Origin: Yamadazyma tenuis
Lineage: Eukaryota; Ascomycota; Pichiomycetes; Serinales; Debaryomycetaceae
NCBI RefSeq assembly: GCF_029203305.1
Contig: NC_089465.1
Location: 496,001-560,000, forward strand
DNA: 64,000 bases
Direction: 5' to 3'
Below the pieces are notes generated by a model that saw only the letters and a program-made list of their open reading frames with translations, made no database searches and was not told the origin of the DNA. Shown piece after piece: positions 39,701 to 47,199 of this stretch. Position numbers and translations under genes: made by a program. How positions within the stretch are numbered: position 1 is the first letter of the stretch; every line of letters begins with the position of its first letter.

Positions 39701-40034
39701 TACATGTCTCACAACCGGGTTTTCCTTGAACAAAATTTCCAACTTGGAAAGTGCATTGGATAACTTCTTGAAGTTAGTCAACTTGAACTCCAGTATCTGT
39801 CATATGTTTGTCAATGAAGAGATCTTGCAGAGCATCTTCTCCAAGCTTTCAATCAACCTTAAAAATTCGGTGGTTCAGTTGTCACTCTTGAGGATTTTAA
39901 AAGTATTGGTATCCAATAGCGCAGGTGTCACCCTCTCTTTTGATAATATCAGACAGGTACTTCAAAGCTTGGAGTCCAGAAAGAACTCGTTGTTAGTAGA
40001 CGAGCTTGCGCACGAAATCATCTCCATTATTTAA
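36732..40034 (+). CDS. CDC15: Mitotic-exit network protein kinase Cdc15
   Basis: 1100 codons from the ATG at 36732; the frame is open further up only from a TTG. The N-terminal 180 residues are disordered. The kinase domain (about residues 182-432) has GRGAFATVYKG, VAIK, EFCAGGSLRQL, HRDVKAANVL, DFG and TPNWMAPE: the Ste20-like subgroup of Cdc15/SpCdc7. The rest is a long helical C-terminal part (about 560-1100). Cdc15 acts at spindle pole bodies downstream of Tem1 to activate Dbf2-Mob1 for mitotic exit and septation. One CTG codon inside the kinase helix (37590) falls where relatives have Gln, fitting Ser decoding. Confidence 0.91.
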   Translation: MSIRFATSSPIRTSRLPGAFDKKLALLKFKEPSDDEFELDEDQDLDLSYSRFSRISGTSKNTSSLDTLELLYKQHLLQNIPLNSRNKLHYRDTSSTKSSIYPIKEILMENEENTPFLVGSKPLEPARILVPKTRKVPPSSLVTTAESTPKHKQRSTSVKVSLTPAQRMEKRPGIRLKNALENFQFGDMVGRGAFATVYKGLNLKTNHVVAIKQILLEKDQDVQALMGEIDLLKILRHPNIVKYHGFVKTSNSLNVFLEFCAGGSLRQLYKRLNSGLPEPQIIAYVKLILHGLNYLHEQGVVHRDVKAANVLITDTGDIKLADFGVATKVTSEHQSVVGTPNWMAPETVLGGEGLCTASDVWSLGATIIELFTTNPPYHDLNPMATLHAIGTDDHPPLPKNISSVAKDFLMECFQKQPSLRVSAKLLLKHKWLHNTNDSFSKSHKLCKIDTVSNLNLNVKSITSYSENLEENWENDFTEMKITVPQLNLASDVLNLEAVKTPTEEFFVTPPSKNEVLNKFCETNNDSVIDNDLEKLNLNRNNLSIFNRNDRYNNDEDDDDPFLDIEIDNFDTNELEIQSKMEFLITKFSTRVDLCQSGNEDIAHSLVKIMGKISHLVKKYPSLHDTLIRDHGILSIFELLENINDMPDLPKLWYYSLTTLNYIFESSISQFENFCLLGGIPVVTQFRGNNYDIAIKLQVNRFIRLTLKSDKALSMFISSGGLRVLSKLAEEDIETNPHFPITSIDCLHAILNNNLLSSKSDLCRKLSHYGVIFWFIVLLNRLVKLDSPNQYSTTVDKIIQILKFFGQSEVKVRINISSGDLFKLLFKIYPHLETNHKLTVLKFIKSMSYVLEILKHFQLAEMLEFLVILIKEHTPSTDRYKEYINIICPIIYNYCYLNHVRETELIKLGALPYLKELSKINLPFRQFVLPIMCELVYCEKYVQNSLVKYNILDVYLNLLLDPYWQANSLDSILNWYKKDPDHVVLTSSKATTCLTTGFSLNKISNLESALDNFLKLVNLNSSICHMFVNEEILQSIFSKLSINLKNSVVQLSLLRILKVLVSNSAGVTLSFDNIRQVLQSLESRKNSLLVDELAHEIISII

Positions 40035-40159
40035 AATTAGTTAGACCCCTAATATATTTGCATCTTTGGAGTAGCTGCATATCAGTCAAGCATATGTGTG
40101 GTGGTTTTCTCCAGTTATCATACAAGAATTTAGATCAAGTATACACATTTGTGTAACTG

Positions 40160-41497
40160 ATGGTGATAAATATCTCAGAAATCCTCGGTGCGCATTCCTC
40201 AATTCAAAAACCTGGAGAAATCACAAGTCGAATTAACAGGGTTACCGTTGATATGATTCCTGTATCGTATCCATCACCTCGAGTATCACAGCTAGATGCT
40301 TACATCTTGGACTCCGAGCTCCTTACACTTCTAAAGCAAAACTTGGTGTCTGTTTTTCAATTCCATAATAATAGCTGGTGGGCCTACGATCAGCATCCTG
40401 AATTATGGGATTTGATTTTGAACATTTGGGTATTTAAGTTGACAGTTTGGAAGACCGGCTCTTCTTACGGGTTATCGCTTCAAAACCTCAAGTTGGTCAA
40501 CTTGCGAAACGGCAGGAAGATCGGTTACACCAAACGTAGTTTATTGCTTGCCCTCATTGTGAGTGACTATTTGTTCAGCAAGTTTCAGTCATATTTGTAC
40601 GCTACCAGCGAACAGGCTGATGACACCAATGTCAACTTCAAGGGGTTTGCTGCGTTGAAGGCATATGTGATTCGTCATAAGGATGCTATACTATCTAAAG
40701 TGAACAATAGTTTAAGAATCCTCAACTTGTTGAACTTCACACTATTCTTGGTAAATGGGAGGTACCCTACTTTGGTGCACCGAGTTTTAGGTATAAGTCT
40801 CACTCCAATTGTAACTGACTTACTCAAGTTCACCGGAGATAATGTTAACTTTGAGTTTCAAAACAGACAATTGGTGTGGAATGTGATGACTGAGTTCTTG
40901 GTGTTCATTCTTCCCTTGTTGCAATTGAAAAAACTTAAGCATATGTCCAAGAGATTGTTAATGCCATACAAAGATAACGTTGATGAGGCTGTTTCTCCGT
41001 ATGCTACGTTGCCCATATCCCAATGTGCCATTTGCCGAGATAAAAAGGATAGAGCTGTAATGGCAGGAGAGAAGAAAATGGCTTCTCTTCCATGTATGGT
41101 GACGAATGCCTATATCACCAACTGCGGACACAAATACTGTTACATCTGTATTGCTTCATCGTTCAACGCAATTGAGTCTTCTGATGGTAACGAGAACTGT
41201 CTTCGGTGTAGCACCAAATTGCAGTGGTTTAAAAGATACGGAGAAGATGAGGACGTCGATCAGGATGCCATTATGGTGGAGTATGAACTGGCGGATGAAG
41301 AGCTTGATGACGAACACAGCTACGATGAAAAGACTGAAGAAGCTGAAAAGTCGGGAGATGAGCTGGAACAATATGCGTCAGACGAAGATGAAGCCCGAAG
41401 CTTTGATGAATATGATAATGACCAAGTATTTGATGAAGACGGCGGTCTTGAGGATATGGAAGACTTTGATGATCTTGACGAAGCCATGGAACTATAG
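40160..41497 (+). CDS. PEX2: Peroxisomal RING ubiquitin ligase Pex2
   Basis: 445 codons from the ATG at 40160. The N-terminal two thirds is the Pex2/Pex12 membrane region, including LLNFTLFLVNGRYPTLVHRVLGI, diagnostic for Pex2. A C3HC4 RING follows at about residues 290-355 (CAIC, a loop, NCGHKYCYIC, LRC). The tail is unusually long and acidic (Asp/Glu-rich, about 80 residues). Pex2 with Pex10 and Pex12 ubiquitinates the receptor Pex5 for recycling from the peroxisome membrane. It follows CDC15 on the same strand and converges with PUF6. Confidence 0.87.
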   Translation: MVINISEILGAHSSIQKPGEITSRINRVTVDMIPVSYPSPRVSQLDAYILDSELLTLLKQNLVSVFQFHNNSWWAYDQHPELWDLILNIWVFKLTVWKTGSSYGLSLQNLKLVNLRNGRKIGYTKRSLLLALIVSDYLFSKFQSYLYATSEQADDTNVNFKGFAALKAYVIRHKDAILSKVNNSLRILNLLNFTLFLVNGRYPTLVHRVLGISLTPIVTDLLKFTGDNVNFEFQNRQLVWNVMTEFLVFILPLLQLKKLKHMSKRLLMPYKDNVDEAVSPYATLPISQCAICRDKKDRAVMAGEKKMASLPCMVTNAYITNCGHKYCYICIASSFNAIESSDGNENCLRCSTKLQWFKRYGEDEDVDQDAIMVEYELADEELDDEHSYDEKTEEAEKSGDELEQYASDEDEARSFDEYDNDQVFDEDGGLEDMEDFDDLDEAMEL

Positions 41498-41553
41498 CTA
41501 TGAACAAAATAATATGCATTAATACCATTTAATTTCTATACAGTTTAGTTAAT

Positions 41554-43590
41554 TTAATTAAGAATCTTTAAGATGATTTGTGCACCTTTATTACCCTTAT
41601 CGTCAGCTAATTGTTTCTTGATCTTCTTCAAGTGTTTCTTCAACTCTTTCAACTTTTCGGTCTCCTTCAGAGTCTCAAGCACCTCGTATACAGAAAGCAC
41701 AATGAAAGATCCTTGTCCAGTACACCAATCGGCCAACTTGCCGTTCTCAACGATTTCATCCAACACTCTGATAGAAAACTCCTTTCCAGTCCCAGGGAGT
41801 GGAGTTTCTGATTTCAATTGGGTTAATTTCTTCTTTTCTGAATCGAACTTGAACTCATTACCATGAGTCAACAATTTGATCAATCTGGATATGAATGGGA
41901 TTTTGTTGAGCAAGTGGTAGTCCTCTAATACATCACCCTTGATAACACTGTTGAATATCACATCGATCAACTTGGGTCTTAAGGTAGTATTTATTTCTTC
42001 GTTGGCAGATGGAGTTAAAATGAGCTCGGCCAAGGTTTGAGCTCCCAAGTTCGCAGAAAGTACTTGATTGACAAATGCATTTTCATCAACCTTGATGACT
42101 TCCAACAAGTTCTTGTAGACTTGAGGTAAAGCCTTCTCGACCAACTCTGCTCTTCTTTGTTCTTGGGGTTTCTTGGAAGTTTTCTTATATGCCAATTCTT
42201 CGTATTTGAGCAATTCCTTCTTGACAAGCGGATTGAAATATTTCCCGTCCAAACCCTTCAACAAGTACAATAACGGCCTTCTGCTGAATTTTTCTTGTAA
42301 CACTTCAGGCAATAACTCAGGAGTGAATAACTCATTGTCAAAGTTTTTGTGCAAGGAGACCGTATCATCGACGGTCAAGAACAAAGTGATTAACACCAAG
42401 TTACCGTATTCATTTTTGATCAACTCCTTTCCGTGTTTCTTCAAAGATCTCATCAAGTTTCTTCTTTCCTTGGCATTAGCAATGGCAATCAACCAACACG
42501 CAACCTCACTTCCTTCCCGCGTATGAACCAACTCCGCAAACTGCTCACCGAGCAATTCTTCAAACTCTCTGATTTGAGTATCATACTGGTCCAAATCTGA
42601 CACCAATATAGAAACATACTCCTTCATAGCGGCATGTAAGATCTGGAACCCGGTAGAACCCTTTTCGACGGAAGCGGTGATAGTACCACTCAAATTAGTC
42701 AATATCAATTGTTTCTTCTCGGTAGACTCGTTAACAATGTCGAGAACAGACTTACCTTTACCAGATTCCTTGAACACCGCATACTCAGCACCCCAGAACT
42801 CTCTGATCATTTGTTGCTTCTGCTCAGCATTGGAGTACAAGACAAACAAATCTTCAACCACATAAGCACCTTCTCTATGTCTCATCAACTTTCTCAACTT
42901 TCCGTGGAGCTCATCGACAATCAATCCGCGAGACTCTTTGGATCCGTAATGCAACAATTTGATCATCAAGTATTTACCGTAAGCAGAAGTGGCCAACACG
43001 TAGAATGATCCTCTCAAGGACCTGACGATAAGATCCCTTCTTTCTTTGGACGAGTACTTTACCAATGTCTGCACCACACGAGACGAATCGTGTTTCATCA
43101 CCAAGTCAGGTATGCAATCCTTGGATAATTCCCATATTTCGTTGCTCAATTTGTCTCTGATTTCCTTGGCCGGGGTGGGCTTGTTGACTCTCAATCTCTC
43201 CCATAAGCTTTTGATCTGTTGTACCTGTATTCCGGATTTTCTCTTCAATTTTCGCTCTGCTAACATTTTACGCTGCTCGGCGTGTTGTTCTTTAGAAGAC
43301 TTTTTGTTGGGGTCGGTGATATTTTCTTTGTCTTCGTCATCACTCCCATCAAGTCCATCCTCGCTCTGGTCGAGTTCATCTGCGCTTTGGTCAAGTTGGT
43401 CTTCACTTTGGTCTAATTCATCTTCGCTTTGATCTAACTCATCGGATGAGCTCTCGCTACTAGCATCAGATTCTTCCTGACTGGAAACCTCAGACTCGCT
43501 TTGGCTTTCGGCCTGAACGATTTTTGCCTTCTTCAGCTGTTTGCTGGTGGCTTCAGAAGCTCTCTTGATACCTCTATTTTTTACTGCCAT
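41554..43590 (-). CDS. PUF6: Pumilio-family ribosome-assembly protein Puf6
   Basis: 678 codons from the ATG at 43590; the upstream open frame begins only at a TTG. After a basic N-terminus comes an acidic stretch of near-repeats (DELDQSE-type, about residues 45-85), then the PUM-homology region of helical repeats (for example PDLVMKHDSSRVVQTLVKYSS and LATSAYGKYLMIKLLHYGS), covering almost the rest. Puf6 is a nucleolar 60S assembly factor binding uL-type proteins, and represses ASH1 mRNA in budding yeast. The start lies about 40 bases from an RRPE+PAC-like element. Confidence 0.93.
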   Translation of the reverse strand: MAVKNRGIKRASEATSKQLKKAKIVQAESQSESEVSSQEESDASSESSSDELDQSEDELDQSEDQLDQSADELDQSEDGLDGSDDEDKENITDPNKKSSKEQHAEQRKMLAERKLKRKSGIQVQQIKSLWERLRVNKPTPAKEIRDKLSNEIWELSKDCIPDLVMKHDSSRVVQTLVKYSSKERRDLIVRSLRGSFYVLATSAYGKYLMIKLLHYGSKESRGLIVDELHGKLRKLMRHREGAYVVEDLFVLYSNAEQKQQMIREFWGAEYAVFKESGKGKSVLDIVNESTEKKQLILTNLSGTITASVEKGSTGFQILHAAMKEYVSILVSDLDQYDTQIREFEELLGEQFAELVHTREGSEVACWLIAIANAKERRNLMRSLKKHGKELIKNEYGNLVLITLFLTVDDTVSLHKNFDNELFTPELLPEVLQEKFSRRPLLYLLKGLDGKYFNPLVKKELLKYEELAYKKTSKKPQEQRRAELVEKALPQVYKNLLEVIKVDENAFVNQVLSANLGAQTLAELILTPSANEEINTTLRPKLIDVIFNSVIKGDVLEDYHLLNKIPFISRLIKLLTHGNEFKFDSEKKKLTQLKSETPLPGTGKEFSIRVLDEIVENGKLADWCTGQGSFIVLSVYEVLETLKETEKLKELKKHLKKIKKQLADDKGNKGAQIILKILN

Positions 43591-44109
43591 ATTATTAGTG
43601 GAAACAGTTGAAAAGTTGCAGAAAAAAATTTGATGAGATGGATTCCTGTGAGAACTGAGAAAATATCTGGAGACGATTAGAAATATGTTTAAGTTAGGGG
43701 AACAAATTTGGGGTTGAGTGCTGATGTGTGACAATGGTTGTGTTGCTTTATGTACTGTAGCGGTGCTAGTAATTTTTGGGGAATTTTGGATCCATTTGAA
43801 ATTTATTTTCAGAATGTACCACTTTCATAATTTTCACCAACAAAGACTATTTACACACTGGCAGAATACTTACAAAGCCCAAACAAAAAGTCCTCATCAA
43901 GCCTGTCTCCAAGTGTCCACAAAATGAGATCTGCATACCCGACCCCAAGCTCCTTGCAACTGATCCACAAACCTCATCTTCATTCACTCAACGCTCTCCC
44001 TCCCAATTGCAGCCATGGAGTGCGCACGACCCACTCGATTACTAAAGTCTCATACCAAAGTCATCAATTCTGCCGATTCATATTTACACCACATAAACCT
44101 TTCTGTGCA
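43591..44109. promoter_or_regulatory. Divergent gap between PUF6 and mitochondrial thioredoxin
   Basis: 519 bases carrying both promoters. The RRPE/PAC-like element (43622-43637) is close to PUF6. The thioredoxin frame is open back to an ATG at 43924, but this extension has no mitochondrial or other recognisable feature. No RNA gene seen. Confidence 0.45.
43622..43637 (-). promoter_or_regulatory. RRPE-like plus PAC-core element upstream of PUF6
   Basis: AAAAAAATTT at 43622-43631 directly followed by GATGAG at 43632-43637, 32 bases upstream of the PUF6 ATG. The same pair occurs at 26478 and 57250 before other ribosome-biogenesis genes. Confidence 0.5.
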
Positions 44110-44544
44110 ATGAACACTTTAAAGCTAGGCAAAACTGCTCCTCGCGGTCTCAAAAACATCTACATGCCCACCAGAAGGGCCTTCTCGTACACCTCGACCT
44201 TGAGGGCCGTTGAGGAAGTCACATCCGTCAACCAATTCAAAGATCTCATTGCAGACGACAAGGTGGCCATCGTTGACTTCTATGCCACATGGTGTGGGCC
44301 ATGCAAAGCCATCGAGCCCGTCATGGAGAAGTTGAGCGAAAGAGTCCCACAGGCCAGCTTCTTGAGGGTAGATGTTGACCAACAGGCCGAAATCGCCAAA
44401 GAATATGGCATCACCGCCATGCCCACCATCAAGTTCTACAAGGACGGAGAGGTTGCATCGACGGTTGTTGGTGCCAACTTGAAGGCCATTATCGATTCAA
44501 TCAAAACCTATACTGGCGTTGATTTGATGAAGAAGGAAGCATAA
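44110..44544 (+). CDS. TRX3: Mitochondrial thioredoxin
   Basis: 144 codons from the ATG at 44110. Residues 1-33 form a presequence rich in Arg, Lys, Ser and Thr without acids (RRAFSYTSTL, a likely matrix cleavage region), so the mature protein is about 110 residues. The active site WCGPC is at residues 61-65 and the cis-Pro in AMPTIKF follows, as in all thioredoxins. It keeps matrix thiols reduced with Trr2. An in-frame ATG at 43924 would add 62 residues and is less likely. Confidence 0.88.
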   Translation: MNTLKLGKTAPRGLKNIYMPTRRAFSYTSTLRAVEEVTSVNQFKDLIADDKVAIVDFYATWCGPCKAIEPVMEKLSERVPQASFLRVDVDQQAEIAKEYGITAMPTIKFYKDGEVASTVVGANLKAIIDSIKTYTGVDLMKKEA

Positions 44545-44780
44545 GTAAGTCCATAGAGTATAGCCAAATCACGTATCATTGACGTTAAACAGGATTCATA
44601 GCCTACCGGTCCCCGTCCCTTTTTCACCAGCCCGTCCTTCTCAATTGTCTATAAACACAAACTCATACACCTCTACACGCTGTGCGAGCAAACACAAAAT
44701 ATTTGGTTTCACTTTCGCGAACGTCGGTGGCGATTCTCAATCTAAATCAACTACTTGTTACTCACAATTCATCATTCAAA

Positions 44781-46191
44781 ATGGTATGTAGAAGCTGAAT
44801 TTATGGCATCTAATAGGACTGCTGTGAATAAGAAGTGTTGCTCATTCGATGATACTAACAATTGACAGGGACAAGCACCTTCTGGAATGCAAGGAGGCGA
44901 TGGCTTCAACAAGAAGAAGGATGATAAGAAGAAAGAGAAACCTAAATATGAGCCTCCAGTTGAGGCCAGGTTCGGGAAGAAAAGAAGAAAGGGGCCTGAT
45001 ACCGCCATCAAGTTGCCCTCTGTTCATCCCTCCACCAGATGCAGATTGAAATTGTTGAAATTGGAGAGAATTAAAGATCACTTGTTATTGGAAGAAGAGT
45101 TTGTCACCAACCAAGAATCATTACAACCAACCGAAGCCAAACAAGCTGAAGAAAGAGAGAACTTGGATGAGTTGAGAGGATATCCTATGAGTGTTGGGAA
45201 CTTGGAAGAAATCATCGATGATGATCATGCTATCGTTTCATCCACTGCTGGTTCCGAATACTATGTTTCGATCATGTCGTTTGTGGATAAAGGTCTCTTG
45301 GAACCCGGGTGTACCGTGTTGTTGCATCACAAAACGGTGGCCATCGTGGGAGTGTTACAAGACGATGCCGACCCAATGGTGTCTGTGATGAAGTTGGACA
45401 AATCGCCCACTGAAACATATGCTGATATTGGTGGATTAGAAGCACAAATCCAAGAAATCAAAGAAGCAGTGGAATTACCCTTAACGCATCCCGAACTCTA
45501 CGAAGAAATGGGAATCAAGCCCCCTAAAGGTGTTATATTGTACGGAGCCCCCGGTACCGGTAAAACCTTGTTGGCCAAAGCGGTGGCTAACCAAACCAGT
45601 GCAACCTTTTTAAGAATAGTGGGATCTGAATTGATTCAAAAGTATTTGGGTGACGGGCCCCGTTTGGTCCGGCAGATTTTCCAGGTGGCAGCAGAACATG
45701 CCCCTTCGATTGTGTTTATTGATGAAATTGATGCCATTGGTACCAAGAGATACGAATCTTCGTCGGGAGGAGAAAGAGAAATCCAGAGAACCATGTTGGA
45801 ATTATTAAACCAATTGGATGGGTTTGATGATAGAGGAGATATTAAGGTGATAATGGCCACAAATAAAATAGAATCATTAGATCCGGCATTGATTAGACCA
45901 GGAAGAATCGACCGTAAGATCTTATTCGAGAACCCCGATGCCAATACCAAAAAGAAGATTTTGACGATTCACGCCTCTAGAATGAGTTTGTCAAAAGATG
46001 TCAACTTGGAAGAGTTGGTGACATCTAAAGACGATTTATCAGGAGCAGACATCAAAGCTATGTGTACTGAGGCAGGGTTGTTGGCGTTGAGAGAAAGAAG
46101 AATGCAAGTAACGGCCGAGGACTTCAAGCAGGCCAAGGAGAGAGTGTTGAAGAACAAAGTGGAAGAGAACCTTGAAGGGTTATACTTATAG
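44781..46191 (+). CDS. RPT2: 26S proteasome base ATPase Rpt2, spliced after the start codon
   Basis: Exon 1 is just the ATG at 44781-44783; the intron is 44784-44868; exon 2 is 44869-46191, giving 441 residues. Splicing gives Met-Gly-Gln at the N-terminus, which is the N-myristoylation signal known for Rpt2. Exon 2 alone would start at an internal Met (44887) and lose it. AAA features: Walker A GAPGTGKT (about residue 226), Walker B IVFIDEID (about 281), RPGRIDRK. The C-terminal LYL is the HbYX-type motif that opens the 20S gate. Gene order: 236 bases after TRX3, convergent with the RING gene. Confidence 0.97.
44784..44868 (+). other. Intron in RPT2 directly after the ATG
   Basis: 85 nt. Donor GTATGT at 44784-44789, branch point TACTAAC at 44853-44859, acceptor CAG at 44866-44868. 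Phase 0. Confidence 0.95.
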
Positions 46192-46414
46192 GTGTGTAGT
46201 ATAATGAACATATATACATGGTAGTTCTGCAAATGGTATGTATGTGGGTGTTGTAGGTCATGTTTTGGGCATGAAGGTAATATGCTGGTAATCACAATGG
46301 TATGCAAAATGGTATACACATCGCTAGATCAGATCAATACCTCAAAGCTTCATTATCTACTTCGTGGTCTGTATCTCTCTATTGGTCATTATATCTCGTT
46401 ATCTCTCGTTATCA

Positions 46415-46957
46415 TTAAACTGGTGGAGGCTTCACTTGCTTCATTCTCACCTTCATCCTCATCACCACCGTATCCTTAAACACTACTCGTTTCCGACACA
46501 AAGGACACAACCCCACACCTCGCTTCCCCCTCGTCTGACCTCTGGCGTTCGAACTGGCGACACTCTTCTGGATACATTCGAGGCAGAAGATGTGTCCGCA
46601 CGAGGTGGCGGTGGCTTTGGTGATATCGTCAAAGCAAATAGGACACTGGACATCGCTGAGTTTCTTGGTGACAAGCGGGTGGGTGTTGTTGAGTAGATCA
46701 TTGGTGTCGTTCCGGATCTCCAAGAGCTTGATATCGTCATCGTCATCATCTTCACTAAGGTTGATTAGATACGGGGACAGTTGCACATCCAGGTGATGAG
46801 CATCAACATCTATGACCGGTGGAGCCGGAGGAGTGGTTGTAACGGGCACGGCAGGTCCTAGATGGTGTACTTCATCACTACTGTTGCTATGACTGTGATC
46901 ATGACCCAGTTTGGGGCGGTGCTTGTTGGTACTGGAGCTATTACCACTAGGAGGCAT
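46415..46957 (-). CDS. RING-domain protein, possibly SUMO-targeted ubiquitin ligase Slx8
   Basis: 180 codons from the ATG at 46957 (MPPSGNSSSTNK...). Upstream in-frame ATGs at 46993 and 47149 exist; the last would leave only 50 bases to the divergent SLM gene. The N-terminal half is His/Ser-rich and disordered. It has an SIM-like stretch (SPYLINLSEDDDDDD). The C-terminal C3HC4 RING reads CPICFDDITKATATSCGHIFC, CIQ, and CPLCRK. RING plus a hydrophobic-acidic SIM is the layout of Slx8/Rnf4-type ligases that remove SUMOylated proteins in the nucleus. The assignment is by architecture only. Confidence 0.6.
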   Translation of the reverse strand: MPPSGNSSSTNKHRPKLGHDHSHSNSSDEVHHLGPAVPVTTTPPAPPVIDVDAHHLDVQLSPYLINLSEDDDDDDIKLLEIRNDTNDLLNNTHPLVTKKLSDVQCPICFDDITKATATSCGHIFCLECIQKSVASSNARGQTRGKRGVGLCPLCRKRVVFKDTVVMRMKVRMKQVKPPPV

Positions 46958-47199
46958 AGCTTTAAGGTTCGCAAACACCGCGCACAATTTCATGTTTTTG
47001 GTGTGCGCACTGGCACAAGTTGCTGGCGGAAACAATTGTGGGTGAGAAACAAAGGGAAACTTTACCACCCGCAAAACCCTTATATTGTTGACCAACCCCC
47101 AACTACCCCTGTAAACCCCCACCAGAGGTTCTCTTAAGCGCTGACACATACTCGTAGTGCTTTATATCTCGTTCCTTTTACTTAACACGGGTACTTCCA

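Noticed and set aside
44887..44889. Internal ATG as RPT2 start
   Set aside because: It would omit the conserved Met-Gly-Gln start that the intron-spliced form restores; the splice signals are perfect.
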